Source of the DNA: Achromobacter anxifer
GTDB lineage: Bacteria; Pseudomonadota; Gammaproteobacteria; Burkholderiales; Burkholderiaceae_B
Assembly: GCF_903652925.1 (NCBI RefSeq)
Contig: NZ_CAHLAR010000004.1
Coordinates: 124,001-188,000, forward strand
DNA: 64,000 nt
Reading direction: 5' to 3'
In this document: positions 20,017 to 28,075 of the stretch, in pieces
How the letters are laid out: the number at the start of each line of letters is the position of its first letter
Numbering within the stretch: position 1 is the first letter of the stretch
Position numbers and translations under genes: made by a program
The notes under the pieces: model-generated
What the model was told of the DNA's origin: nothing
The model's input: only the letters and a program-made list of their open reading frames with translations
The model's database searches: none

Positions 20017-20057
20017 CTGCATATTCACGGCGGGTTTTCCCCAGGTATCGAAGAAAA

Positions 20058-20108
20058 ATACCAAGTAGTATGTTCTCATCCAGCCAATTAAATACTGATT
20101 AGTATGTT
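20058..20108. promoter_or_regulatory. Paired TetR-type operator upstream of the acyl-CoA operon
   Basis: Two dyads: ATAC-6 bases-GTAT at 20058-20071 and perfect ATACT-GATT-AGTAT at 20092-20105. Both end in AGTATGTT, giving a 34-base direct repeat spacing. They lie immediately before the ribosome site of the first gene, and the operon's second gene encodes a TetR repressor, so autorepression is the natural reading. Confidence 0.6.
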
Positions 20109-20121
20109 GCAGGAGACAAGC

Positions 20122-21300
20122 ATGTCCGTGATCTGGAATCCCTCCTTGAACCCCCAGGAAAGCGCCTGGCGGGACAAGGCCGCCGCCCTGACTGCGTTGG
20201 CATTTGCGCCCGCTGCGGCCGCCATAGACCGGGATCAACGTTATCCGGTGGAGCACCTGGCGCCCTTGCGGGAGAGCGGTATTTCGGGTTTGTTCATTCC
20301 GGCCGAGTACGGCGGCTCGGGCGCCTCGCTGACCTCGCTGGTCACGGTGGTGGAAACCGTGGCCCAGGGGTGCGCGTCCACGGCCGCCATCCTGGCGGCC
20401 CTGTCGCTGGGCGCGTTCCCGGTCATCCTGGGCGGCTCGGCCGCGCAGAAGGAGGCGCTGCTCGGCGGCCTGGCGCGGCATGGCCACGCGGTCAATTTCG
20501 CGCTGAGCGAGCGCGGGGCGGGTTCGGACGCCGGTGCCTTGGCGACGACGGCGACGCCTGAAGGCGAGGGCTGGCGCATCCGGGGCGAAAAATGCTGGCT
20601 GGGCAACGGCGGCCATTCGCGCCACTTCATCGTCTTCGCCCGCACGGGAGAGCCCGGCGCGCGCAACAACATCAGCGCATTCGTGGTCGACCGCGACGCG
20701 CCCGGCGTGGTGGTCGACCACTACGAAGACAAGATGGGCATACGCGGCACGACCACCACCAACCTGAAGCTGGACACCTGGGTGGGCGCGGACAGCGTCG
20801 TCGGCAAAGTGGGGGAGGGCCTGAAGCTCGCCCTGGCGACCCTGAGCATCGGGCGCGTCGTGGTTGCGGCGCAGGCCAATGGCATTGCCTTGTGCAGCTA
20901 TGCCGAAGCGGCGGACTTCGCGGTGCAGCGCCAGACCTTTGGCCGCAGCATCATCGACCACCAGGGCGTGGGCTTCAAGCTGGCGGACGCGGCGACCGCG
21001 CTGTCGTCGTCGCGGATGATGACCTATGAGGCCGCGCGCGCCTACGACGCCGGGCAGGACATCGGCACCTTGGGCGCCATGGCCAAGCTCCTGGCCAGCG
21101 AGACCTCGCACAGCGTGGTGGACGACGCGATGCAGATCCTGGCCGGGCGCGGCTACGTCAAGCCCAGCACGGTGGAACGCTGCTACCGCGACCAGCGCAT
21201 CACGGAAATCTACGAAGGCACGTCCGAGATCCAGCGCGTGGTGCTGGCCCGCGCCATCAAGAAGAGCGCCCATGCCGGCGCGCAAGCGGAGGCGGCATGA
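20122..21300 (+). CDS. Acyl-CoA dehydrogenase
   Basis: 392 residues, FAD-dependent. Family motifs NFALSERGAGSDAGAL (FAD loop), GEKCWLGNGG, the FGRSIIDHQGVGFKLADA helix and catalytic base E365 in EIYEGTSEIQR are intact. The start ATG 20122 follows AGGAGA; the in-frame ATG at 20104 overlaps the second operator. First gene of an operon with a TetR regulator, an unknown protein, a CaiB CoA-transferase and a Bug protein: it probably introduces the double bond into the CoA ester made by CaiB. Confidence 0.9.
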   Translation: MSVIWNPSLNPQESAWRDKAAALTALAFAPAAAAIDRDQRYPVEHLAPLRESGISGLFIPAEYGGSGASLTSLVTVVETVAQGCASTAAILAALSLGAFPVILGGSAAQKEALLGGLARHGHAVNFALSERGAGSDAGALATTATPEGEGWRIRGEKCWLGNGGHSRHFIVFARTGEPGARNNISAFVVDRDAPGVVVDHYEDKMGIRGTTTTNLKLDTWVGADSVVGKVGEGLKLALATLSIGRVVVAAQANGIALCSYAEAADFAVQRQTFGRSIIDHQGVGFKLADAATALSSSRMMTYEAARAYDAGQDIGTLGAMAKLLASETSHSVVDDAMQILAGRGYVKPSTVERCYRDQRITEIYEGTSEIQRVVLARAIKKSAHAGAQAEAA

Positions 21301-21980
21301 AAGCCAAGACCGCCATTCCCTACGAAGAGATGCCGCTGCGGCAGGTGGAATTGCTGGATGCGGCGGCGCATGCCTTCACCGAAATGGGCTTCGCGGCCAC
21401 GACCATCGATTCGGTTGCCGACCAGATCGGCGTCACCAAGGGCAGCGTCTATTACTACTACCGCAGCAAGACCGACCTGTTCTTCGCCGTGCACCGGCGC
21501 GCCATGCAGCTGAACCTGGATACGGTGACGCCGCTGGCGGAGGACGCCAGCGCTTCGCCCTCGCAGCGTTTGTGGAACATGGCGCATGCGCACACGCATC
21601 TGATGATGGAGCACCTGCCATACCAGCGCGTCACGGTGCAGGGGGTGGAGCTGCATCTGGCCGGGCGCACCACGGCGGGGCAGCGGGCGGAACTGGAAGA
21701 TCTGGTGCGGCAGCGCGACCGCTACGAGTCGTTGTTCCGCGCCGTGATCGAGGCCGGCATGGCGGCGGGCGACTTCCGGCGCGGCGTGCCGGCCCTGTTG
21801 GTCAAGCCGCTGCTGGGCGCGTTGAACTGGACCACCATGTGGTATCGCCCCAGGGTCGGCGAAACCCAGGCGGACCGCGAAGCCATCGCCCGCGACATCG
21901 CCGATTTCGCCGTCGCGTCCATGCAATCCTTGCTGCCCGGCGTCGTGGCAGTGCCGACCGGAGCGAACCGCCATGCATGA
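21297..21980 (+). CDS. TetR/AcrR-family repressor
   Basis: 227 residues. N-terminal helix-turn-helix (AFTEMGFAATTIDSVADQIG, then VTKGSVYYYYRSKTDLF) is canonical; the C-terminal domain resembles acyl-CoA/fatty-acid-responsive TetR proteins with MMEHLPYQRVT. ATGA overlap with the dehydrogenase gene. Most likely represses its own operon through the paired ATAC...GTAT sites just upstream, with a CoA ester as inducer (inference). Confidence 0.88.
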   Translation: MKAKTAIPYEEMPLRQVELLDAAAHAFTEMGFAATTIDSVADQIGVTKGSVYYYYRSKTDLFFAVHRRAMQLNLDTVTPLAEDASASPSQRLWNMAHAHTHLMMEHLPYQRVTVQGVELHLAGRTTAGQRAELEDLVRQRDRYESLFRAVIEAGMAAGDFRRGVPALLVKPLLGALNWTTMWYRPRVGETQADREAIARDIADFAVASMQSLLPGVVAVPTGANRHA

Positions 21981-23028
21981 ACAGCAAACCGAGGAGCGCG
22001 GTTGGCGCGCGGTCTCCGAGTGGTATCACGCCTATTTCACGGGCATCGTCCTGTCCGCCGTGACCCGCCGCGGCACGGCGCGCGCGGCGGAACTGGTGTA
22101 CGAGATCTTTTGCCGCCAGCGCAACGAGCGTTTCCTGCCGGGCCTGCAAAAGCTGGGGATCGCGCATCTGCCGCCGGCGGTAGCGGCAGCCCAGTATCAC
22201 TATCTGTCCAACCATATCGGCGGCGTGGCGGTGCAGTACATGCCCGAGTCCGAGCGCAAGGCCTGGATACGCTACTCGGCGCCGCGCTGGATCTGGTCCG
22301 GCACCGCGCTGTGCGCGATTCCGTCGGAAGTGTCGCGCGCCATGCTGGCCGGGTGGCATGCGCAGAACGGCGTGTCGCTCAACAATCCGCGCCTGGGTTT
22401 CGTGTGCACCAAGCAGGCCGTCGACGGCCAGTCGGGCCTGGAAGGCTATTACTACGAATACGACCGCGACCTGCAGCCGCATGAACGCCTGCGTTTCAGC
22501 CGCAGCGAGGATGCGCCCGATTTCGATCCCGCCGCCGCGCCCACGCTGCCTACCGCCGATTGGCCCGCGACGCGCCTGGCCAAGGCCAGCCGCAACTACG
22601 CCATGGAGTATGTGCGCAGCGCCTTGCCGGTCGCGGTGAATCTGTGGGGACCGCAGGAAGCGGCCAGCCTGCTGCATCTGACGGGACGCATGATAGGCAT
22701 GCAGTTCTATCACGAGACGGCGCGCGCGCTGGGCGTGGAGCAGGGGACCGGCGCCTCGCAGTTCGGCCGTTTCATGGCGGCGCTGGCACAGGCGCAAGGC
22801 GACGCGTGCGAACTGAGCGAAACGCCGGAAGGCGTGCGCGTGACGCAAAGCGGCTGGAACCTGATGGACGGCGTGGCCGACGCGCATCCCTGCCTGGCAC
22901 AGGCCTGGAATGGCTTGCTGGAGGGGGCGCTGGACGCCCACAACCACCGGCTCGCGCTCAGCATGAGCGCCAGGACAGGCGGGCAAGGCCGCGAATTCAG
23001 CTGGCTCATCGCTCGCGCCCAGGCCTGA
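21973..23028 (+). CDS. Protein of unknown function in the CoA operon
   Basis: 351 residues, starting 8 bases before the TetR stop. No signal peptide, no membrane segment and no motif I recognise. Acidic middle region around FSRSEDAPDFDPAAAPTLP divides two folded parts; the N-terminal half is rich in Trp, Tyr and His (WYHAYFTGIV, YHYLSNHIGGVAV), the C-terminal half contains QFYHETARALGVEQGTGASQF and EGVRVTQSGWNLM. Tight coupling on both sides implies a role with the CoA pathway, perhaps a ligand-binding or hydrolytic partner. Function not known. Confidence 0.75.
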   Translation: MHEQQTEERGWRAVSEWYHAYFTGIVLSAVTRRGTARAAELVYEIFCRQRNERFLPGLQKLGIAHLPPAVAAAQYHYLSNHIGGVAVQYMPESERKAWIRYSAPRWIWSGTALCAIPSEVSRAMLAGWHAQNGVSLNNPRLGFVCTKQAVDGQSGLEGYYYEYDRDLQPHERLRFSRSEDAPDFDPAAAPTLPTADWPATRLAKASRNYAMEYVRSALPVAVNLWGPQEAASLLHLTGRMIGMQFYHETARALGVEQGTGASQFGRFMAALAQAQGDACELSETPEGVRVTQSGWNLMDGVADAHPCLAQAWNGLLEGALDAHNHRLALSMSARTGGQGREFSWLIARAQA

Positions 23029-23053
23029 GCCTCGATACGGAAAGGAGACAGAC

Positions 23054-24196
23054 ATGCATAACAGCGATGCAGGCGGCGCGCTGGCCGGCCTGCGCGTGAT
23101 CGACGCGTCGCGCGTCCTGGCCGGGCCGTTTTGCGGCCAGATGCTGGGAGATCACGGCGCCGACGTCATCAAGATCGAATCGCCGGAGGGCGATGAATGC
23201 CGCGGCTTCGGCCCGCCGTTCGTGGATGGCAGTTCGGCCTACTTCCGCGCGGTCAACCGGAACAAGCGCAGCATGGTGCTGGACCTGAACAGCGAGACCG
23301 GCCGCGAGACGTTCTGGCAGTTGCTGGAGACGGCCGACGTGCTGATCGAGAACTTCAAGGCCAGCACGCTGCGCGCCTGGGGCGTGGCCGAGCCCGCCGC
23401 CATCACCGAGCGCTTCCCGCGCCTGGTTCATTGCCGCATCACGGGCTTCGGCGACGACGGCCCCTTGGGCGAGTTGCCGGGCTACGACGCCGCGGTGCAA
23501 TCGATGGCGGGTCTGCTCAGCATCAATGGCGAAGCGGGCGGAGAACCGCTGCGGCTGGGCGTGCCGGTGGTCGACCTCACCACCGGCATGAACGCCGCGA
23601 TTGCCGTGCTGCTGGCCTTGCAGGCCCGCCACCGCACCGGCCGCGGGCAGATGGCGGACGTGTGCCTCTACGATTCCGCCGTGTCGGTGGCGCATCCGTT
23701 CATGGCCAACTACCTGGCGTCGGGCAACACGCCGCGGCCCAGCGGCAACGGGCACCCCAACATCGTGCCCTACAACGTCTACCAGACCCGCACATGTCCG
23801 CTATTCATCGCGGTCGCCAACGACAGGCTGTTCGCCAAGCTGTGCGCGCAGCTCGGCCTGGCCGCAATGGCGCAGGACGAGCGCTACAAGTCCAACGGCC
23901 AGCGCGTGGTGAACCGCGAGGCCGTCGATGCTGCGCTGGCCCAGGCGTTCGCGCAGGTCGACGGTGAGGCGTTCGGCAAGCAGCTGCTGGCGCAGAACGT
24001 GCCCGCCGCGCCGATTCTCGACATGGCGGCGGTGGCGGCCGCCGCGCATACCGAGCATCGCCAGATGGTGGTGCGGCGCGACGATTACCACGGTCCGGGC
24101 ATACCGATAAAGCTGTCAGGCACGCCCGCGGCCATCCGCCGGGGACCGCCGCGGCTGGGCGAAATGAATGCCACGACACCGCCGTCAGAGCGGTAG
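23054..24196 (+). CDS. CaiB/BaiF family CoA-transferase
   Basis: 380-residue class III CoA-transferase that moves CoA between carboxylic acids via aspartyl-CoA. Signature N-terminus GLRVIDASRVLAGPFCGQMLGD, VNRNKRSMVLDLNS, and the catalytic D145 in LPGYDAAVQSMAG are present. Starts 25 bases after the unknown gene behind AAGGAGAC. In this operon it likely activates the acid delivered by the downstream Bug protein for oxidation by the acyl-CoA dehydrogenase. Confidence 0.9.
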   Translation: MHNSDAGGALAGLRVIDASRVLAGPFCGQMLGDHGADVIKIESPEGDECRGFGPPFVDGSSAYFRAVNRNKRSMVLDLNSETGRETFWQLLETADVLIENFKASTLRAWGVAEPAAITERFPRLVHCRITGFGDDGPLGELPGYDAAVQSMAGLLSINGEAGGEPLRLGVPVVDLTTGMNAAIAVLLALQARHRTGRGQMADVCLYDSAVSVAHPFMANYLASGNTPRPSGNGHPNIVPYNVYQTRTCPLFIAVANDRLFAKLCAQLGLAAMAQDERYKSNGQRVVNREAVDAALAQAFAQVDGEAFGKQLLAQNVPAAPILDMAAVAAAAHTEHRQMVVRRDDYHGPGIPIKLSGTPAAIRRGPPRLGEMNATTPPSER

Positions 24197-24236
24197 CGCA
24201 ACCCAAGCAGTACCCATAAAACCAGGAGACAACACC

Positions 24237-25202
24237 ATGAAAACCATAAGACACGCGCTGTTGGCGTGCGCCGTGCTGGGCGCGTCCGTGCACGGGGTAG
24301 CGCAAGCCGACGCCTATCCCGGCGACAAGCCCATCAAGATCGTCGCCGCCTTTTCGCCCGGAAGCGCCACCGATACCAGCGCCCGCATCATCGCGGAAGA
24401 GCTGCGCCGCGACCTGAAGGCCAACGTCATCGTCGAGAACCGACCGGGCGCCCAGGGCCTGATCGGCACCGAATACGCGGTGCGCTCGCCGGGCGACGGC
24501 TACACGCTGACGATCTCCAGCAGCTCGCTCAATTCCATCAATCCGGGCCTGTTCAAGAATCTGCCGTATGACCCGCAGAAGGACTTCAGCCACGTATCCC
24601 GCCTGACCACCATGCCGATGCTGCTGATGGTGCGGGCGGACAGCCCGTACACGGACCTGGCCACGTTCGTGAAGAAGGCTGGCTCGGGTTCCCTGAACTA
24701 CGGCTACGGTTCGCCGGGAGGGCAGGTCAGCGCGGCCGCCTTCAACCGCATCGCCGGCGTGCGCGCCGAAGGGGTGCCATACAAGAGCCAGCCGCCGGCG
24801 CTGACGGACCTGGCGGGCGGCCAGGTCGACTACGTGATGGCCGACCTGTCCGTGGCGATGCCGCTGTTGCGCGGCGGAAAGTTGCGGGCGCTGGCCATCA
24901 GCACCGAACGCCGGCTGCCGGACCTGCCTGATGTTCCGACTTTCGCCGAGACCGGCTACCAGGCGTTCGACCTGGTGGTCTGGGTTGGTCTGGCGGGTCC
25001 GGCCGGAATTCCTCAGCCCGTGCTGGAGCGCTTGAACAAGGCCGTGAACGAGGCCTTGGCGCGTCCGGAGGTGCAGCAGAAGTTCGCAGCCCTGGGCATG
25101 ACGGTGGCGCCGAACACGCAGGCGCAGCAGCAGGAGTTCGTGCAGGCGCAGCTGGGCACCTGGGGCAGGCGCATGCAGGAAGCGAACATCAAGCCGGAAT
25201 AG
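24237..25202 (+). CDS. Bug-family tripartite tricarboxylate transporter binding protein
   Basis: 321 residues with a signal peptide ending at VAQADA and Bug motifs PIKIVAAFSPGSATDTSARI, GYTLTISSSS and GVPYKSQPPALTD. ATG 24237 follows ACCAGGAGAC. Last gene of the acyl-CoA dehydrogenase operon, so its ligand is probably the pathway substrate. Converges with the minus-strand beta-helix gene with only 20 bases between stops, and no hairpin with a T-run is seen there. Confidence 0.87.
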   Translation: MKTIRHALLACAVLGASVHGVAQADAYPGDKPIKIVAAFSPGSATDTSARIIAEELRRDLKANVIVENRPGAQGLIGTEYAVRSPGDGYTLTISSSSLNSINPGLFKNLPYDPQKDFSHVSRLTTMPMLLMVRADSPYTDLATFVKKAGSGSLNYGYGSPGGQVSAAAFNRIAGVRAEGVPYKSQPPALTDLAGGQVDYVMADLSVAMPLLRGGKLRALAISTERRLPDLPDVPTFAETGYQAFDLVVWVGLAGPAGIPQPVLERLNKAVNEALARPEVQQKFAALGMTVAPNTQAQQQEFVQAQLGTWGRRMQEANIKPE

Positions 25203-25222
25203 TTGCCGCGGGCGCGGGGCGC

Positions 25223-26104
25223 CTAGGCGTAGGCCGCCCCGTCCTGGCCGTCCCAGTGTCCGCTGACCAGCTGTTGCGGCCGGGTCTGCGCCACCACCCG
25301 GGCGCAGGCGGACCAGGCGTCCAGACGGACGCTCAGGCCGGCGTAGATGCCGTGGCCCGCGCCGGCCTCGATGATGCCTTCGGCTTGCACGCCTTCGCCG
25401 GCGCGGATCGAGCCTTCGGCGCGGATGTCCTCGCCGGCGATCAGGCCCCAGCCCGAGGCGAGATGATCGCCGCAGTGGATGGAGCCGCCGGCCTGGATGC
25501 CGCAGGCCGCGTCTATTTCCTTCTCGGCGCGCACTTCGCCGCCGGCCTTGATGCCCTGGCCGCATTTGATGGCGCCTTGCGTTTGCACGTCCTGCCCGGC
25601 ATGCAGGTGACCCGTCACGGCCAGGTCCTGGCCGGCGCAGATGTCCCACTTGGCGCGGACGTTGCCGGCGCAGTCCAGGCGCGTGGCGGTCTCGATGCCC
25701 CATTCGGCGCTGACGTCGCCGCCCGCGCGCAGGTTGCCGCCGCTGGCGAGGTTGGCGCCGGCCGTGATGTTTTCGCCCGCCTGGATGGTTTCGCCGGCGC
25801 GGATGCCGCCGCCGGTGATGATGCTGCGGCCGGCGCGCACCACGCTGTCGACGTTGATGCCCATGCGCACTTCCAGGGTGCCGGCGAAGACGATGGCGTT
25901 GGCGTCGACGGCGTCCAGCCGCAGCACGGCGTCGGTCGGGCCGAACTGGTCCAGCAGCCAGCAGGCGTCGCTGACGCGGCCGTCAGCGACCAAGGCGTCA
26001 AGCACGGCCTGGTAGTCTCCTTGGCCGTTGTGGTCGCGGATGAACCATTTGTAGCCGCCCGCGCAGGGGTTCTTGGCTTTGACGAATTTCTTGGTGAGTT
26101 GCAT
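25223..26104 (-). CDS. Hexapeptide-repeat beta-helix protein of unknown function
   Basis: 293 residues. An N-terminal domain of about 75 residues (KAKNPCAGGYKWFIRDHNG, WLLDQFGPTDAVL) is followed by about 29 consecutive six-residue repeats from residue 77 to 250 with Ile/Leu/Val at position 1 and usually Ala-Gly at 3-4 (IRAGET, IQAGEN, ITAGAN, LRAGGD and so on), then a 43-residue C-terminal cap. This predicts a parallel beta-helix of roughly nine to ten turns, reminiscent of bactofilins or hexapeptide transferases but without either catalytic His pattern. No signal peptide. Start ATG 26104 (MQLTKKF) chosen over the longer upstream frame. Possibly a cytoskeletal scaffold; unproven. Confidence 0.75.
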   Translation of the reverse strand: MQLTKKFVKAKNPCAGGYKWFIRDHNGQGDYQAVLDALVADGRVSDACWLLDQFGPTDAVLRLDAVDANAIVFAGTLEVRMGINVDSVVRAGRSIITGGGIRAGETIQAGENITAGANLASGGNLRAGGDVSAEWGIETATRLDCAGNVRAKWDICAGQDLAVTGHLHAGQDVQTQGAIKCGQGIKAGGEVRAEKEIDAACGIQAGGSIHCGDHLASGWGLIAGEDIRAEGSIRAGEGVQAEGIIEAGAGHGIYAGLSVRLDAWSACARVVAQTRPQQLVSGHWDGQDGAAYA

Positions 26105-26457
26105 GGCGCTGGTGAAAGGTCGGTGCGTGGCTTCGCCGCAAGCCTGCGGCGGCTTGCGGAGCAATGGACGAGACGCGTAGCCCGGCCACGCGGCAGGGCG
26201 TCTGCCAGCAGGCGCGAGACTGAGGCGCGCGCGGATGTGCGCGGTCAGCCGGCGGCGGCCGGTACAGGAATCAGAAAGGGGACACGCCGGCGATTAGCCG
26301 GGCTTGGAGCGGGCGTAGGCGGAGCGCGCGGCGACTTCCTGCGAGCTCAACAGGGTCGAGCGCAGGGCGCAAAGCGCGCAGGCGGCGCAGGAGAGGGGGG
26401 AAAGATGGGATCGCACGGTCGCACATGCTACCACCGGAGCGATCGTAGTCAAGCAAA
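26105..26457 (-). promoter_or_regulatory. Long 5' region and promoter of the beta-helix gene
   Basis: This stretch of more than 300 bases holds no convincing gene. A promoter reads leftward: -35 TTGACT (plus-strand 26447-26452), 16-base spacer, -10 TAGCAT (plus-strand 26425-26430). If used, the transcript would carry a 5' untranslated region of about 310 bases before the beta-helix start. A 61-codon minus-strand frame (26271-26456) overlaps the promoter and is not supported. Confidence 0.45.
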
Positions 26458-26482
26458 AGCCGGCCCGCAAAGCAGGCCGGCT
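26458..26482 (-). terminator. Terminator of the minus-strand Bug gene
   Basis: Perfect 8-bp stem AGCCGGCC / GGCCGGCT with a 9-base loop, followed on the minus strand by TTTGCTT. It lies 51 bases past the Bug stop codon and just ahead of the beta-helix promoter. Confidence 0.65.
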
Positions 26483-26533
26483 GTCGTGGAAGCGCCGGTT
26501 TCCGGAATGGGCCGGCGCAAGCTCCGCGGGCTA

Positions 26534-27520
26534 TCAGTTGGTCGACTGGATGTTGCGTTCCTTGGCGATGCGCTGGCGCAGCTCCAGTTCGCGCTTGATC
26601 TGGGCGGCGTATTCGGCCGGCGTGTTGCCGTCCACCAGCGAGCCGCCGTCGGCCAGGCGCTGCACGATCTTCGGATCCTTGAGCGCCTTGACGGTGGCGT
26701 CATGGATGCGGTCGATCACCGTCTGCGGCGTGCCGGCGGGCGCGACCAGGCCGTACCAGGCCATGTTGTCCATCTCCGGCAGACCGCCTTCGGCGAAGGT
26801 GGGCACGTCCGGCAGCGCAGGCAGGCGCTTGGGCGCGGCCACGGCCAGGGCGCGCAGCTTGCCGGCCTGGATGTGGGGCATGGACGAGGGCAGGTTGTCG
26901 AACTGGGCGTTGACCTGGCCGGCGATCACGTCGTTGAGCGCCGGGCCGGAGCCGCGGTAGGGCACGTGCACCATGTCGGTCTTGGTCAGCGACTTGAACA
27001 GTTCGCCGTCCAGGTGGCCGATGCCGCCCGCGCCCGAGGACGCGTAGCTGTACTTGCCGGGATTGGCTTTCAGCAGGGCGATGAACTCGGCCAGCGACTT
27101 GGCGGGCACGGCCGGGTTCACGGTCAGCACGTTGGGCACGTTCACCATATTGGTGATGGGGGCGAAGTCCGTCAGCGGGTTGTACGGGTTCTTGGGGTTG
27201 GTGGCCGGGTTGGTGGCCATGGTGCTGACGGTGGCGACGCCCAGGGTGTAACCGTCGGGCGTGGAGCGCGCCAGGGCGTCGGCGCCGATGGAGCCGCCGC
27301 CGCCGCCGCGGTTTTCCACGATGACGGGCTGGCCGAGTTCGCGGCCCAGGCCGTCGGCGACGACGCGCGCGACGATGTCGGTGGTGCCGCCGGCGGCGAA
27401 GGGAACGATCAGCCGGATCGGCTTGTTGGGGTAGGGGTCGGCCGCGTGAGCGGCGGTACTAAAGCAGACGCCTGCGATTGCGGCGGCCAGGACGGCCTTG
27501 GCTTGGGACAGCACGGTCAA
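26534..27520 (-). CDS. Bug-family tripartite tricarboxylate transporter binding protein (fourth in window)
   Basis: 328 residues; signal peptide cleaved after AAHA; family motifs PIRLIVPFAAGGTTDIVAR, GYTLGVATVS and HVPYRGSGPALNDV. The reading frame begins with TTG at 27520, which is supported by GGAGAAG on the minus strand 4 bases upstream; a GTG two codons later is the alternative. Monocistronic, with its own terminator. No metabolic genes sit beside it, so nothing hints at the ligand. Confidence 0.86.
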   Translation of the reverse strand: MTVLSQAKAVLAAAIAGVCFSTAAHAADPYPNKPIRLIVPFAAGGTTDIVARVVADGLGRELGQPVIVENRGGGGGSIGADALARSTPDGYTLGVATVSTMATNPATNPKNPYNPLTDFAPITNMVNVPNVLTVNPAVPAKSLAEFIALLKANPGKYSYASSGAGGIGHLDGELFKSLTKTDMVHVPYRGSGPALNDVIAGQVNAQFDNLPSSMPHIQAGKLRALAVAAPKRLPALPDVPTFAEGGLPEMDNMAWYGLVAPAGTPQTVIDRIHDATVKALKDPKIVQRLADGGSLVDGNTPAEYAAQIKRELELRQRIAKERNIQSTN

Positions 27521-28075
27521 GAGTCTTCTCCATATTTATTGAATGTCCGACCCGGCCGGCTTCTATGGCCGGCGTCGGTGAAACGCGCCTGGCTCGGATG
27601 CTGGCCAGGCCGGCGTTTCGTGGCAGTCATTCGACACAGGAAATTTCCGCCGGTCAACCTGGAGAGACCCCTTATTGCCTGGGGTTATTTTTCTGTGGCG
27701 ATTTTGTCCGAAGAAGACGGAAATAGAAGAAAAAAATCAATGCTGACAAAGAGATGAACGGGTTGGGGAATATTTCAATTGCGCAAGGATTGCGCATCGA
27801 ACATGCCGTCATCGGCCTTGTACACACATAAATCTCTGCATAACTTACAAGAATCTGATATTTTCCGTATGAGATTCTTGGCCGGTCTTGCAAGAAAGCT
27901 ATTGCGTTTGTTTCTGTCTGCGCCGTTCAATGGCGTTGGTTGATGCCCCCCGCGGGGCAACGTGTAGTGCAGCGACGCACCGGTCCAGGGTTCCGTCCGT
28001 TTTTCAATCCCCGGTCTGTTTCGTCTTTCGCTGCCTTGCGCTGGCGGGAGGGGGCCCGGACATTCTCGGAACGCC
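27521..28075. promoter_or_regulatory. AT-rich 555-base region with operator-like repeats ahead of the Mrp operon
   Basis: No credible gene. Notable elements: direct repeat ATTGCGCA at 27778-27785 and 27789-27796, spaced 11 bases (one helical turn); a perfect 9-bp inverted repeat CAAGAATCT / AGATTCTTG at 27848-27856 and 27872-27880 with 15 bases between; and a 10-bp palindrome TCTTGCAAGA at 27886-27895 that shares the CAAGA/TCTTG core. They lie 180-300 bases before mrpA and on the far side of the divergent Bug gene. Probably binding sites for one or two regulators of the antiporter operon. Confidence 0.5.

Noticed and set aside
26271-26456. 61-codon minus-strand frame before the beta-helix gene
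   Set aside because: It overlaps the predicted promoter, lacks a ribosome site and has Arg/Leu-rich shadow composition.
25256-27757. An 833-codon plus-strand open frame across the beta-helix and Bug genes
   Set aside because: It is antisense to two well-supported minus-strand genes with signal peptide and repeat structure; its Ala/Gly/Val/Asp-rich translation is typical of high-GC shadow frames.
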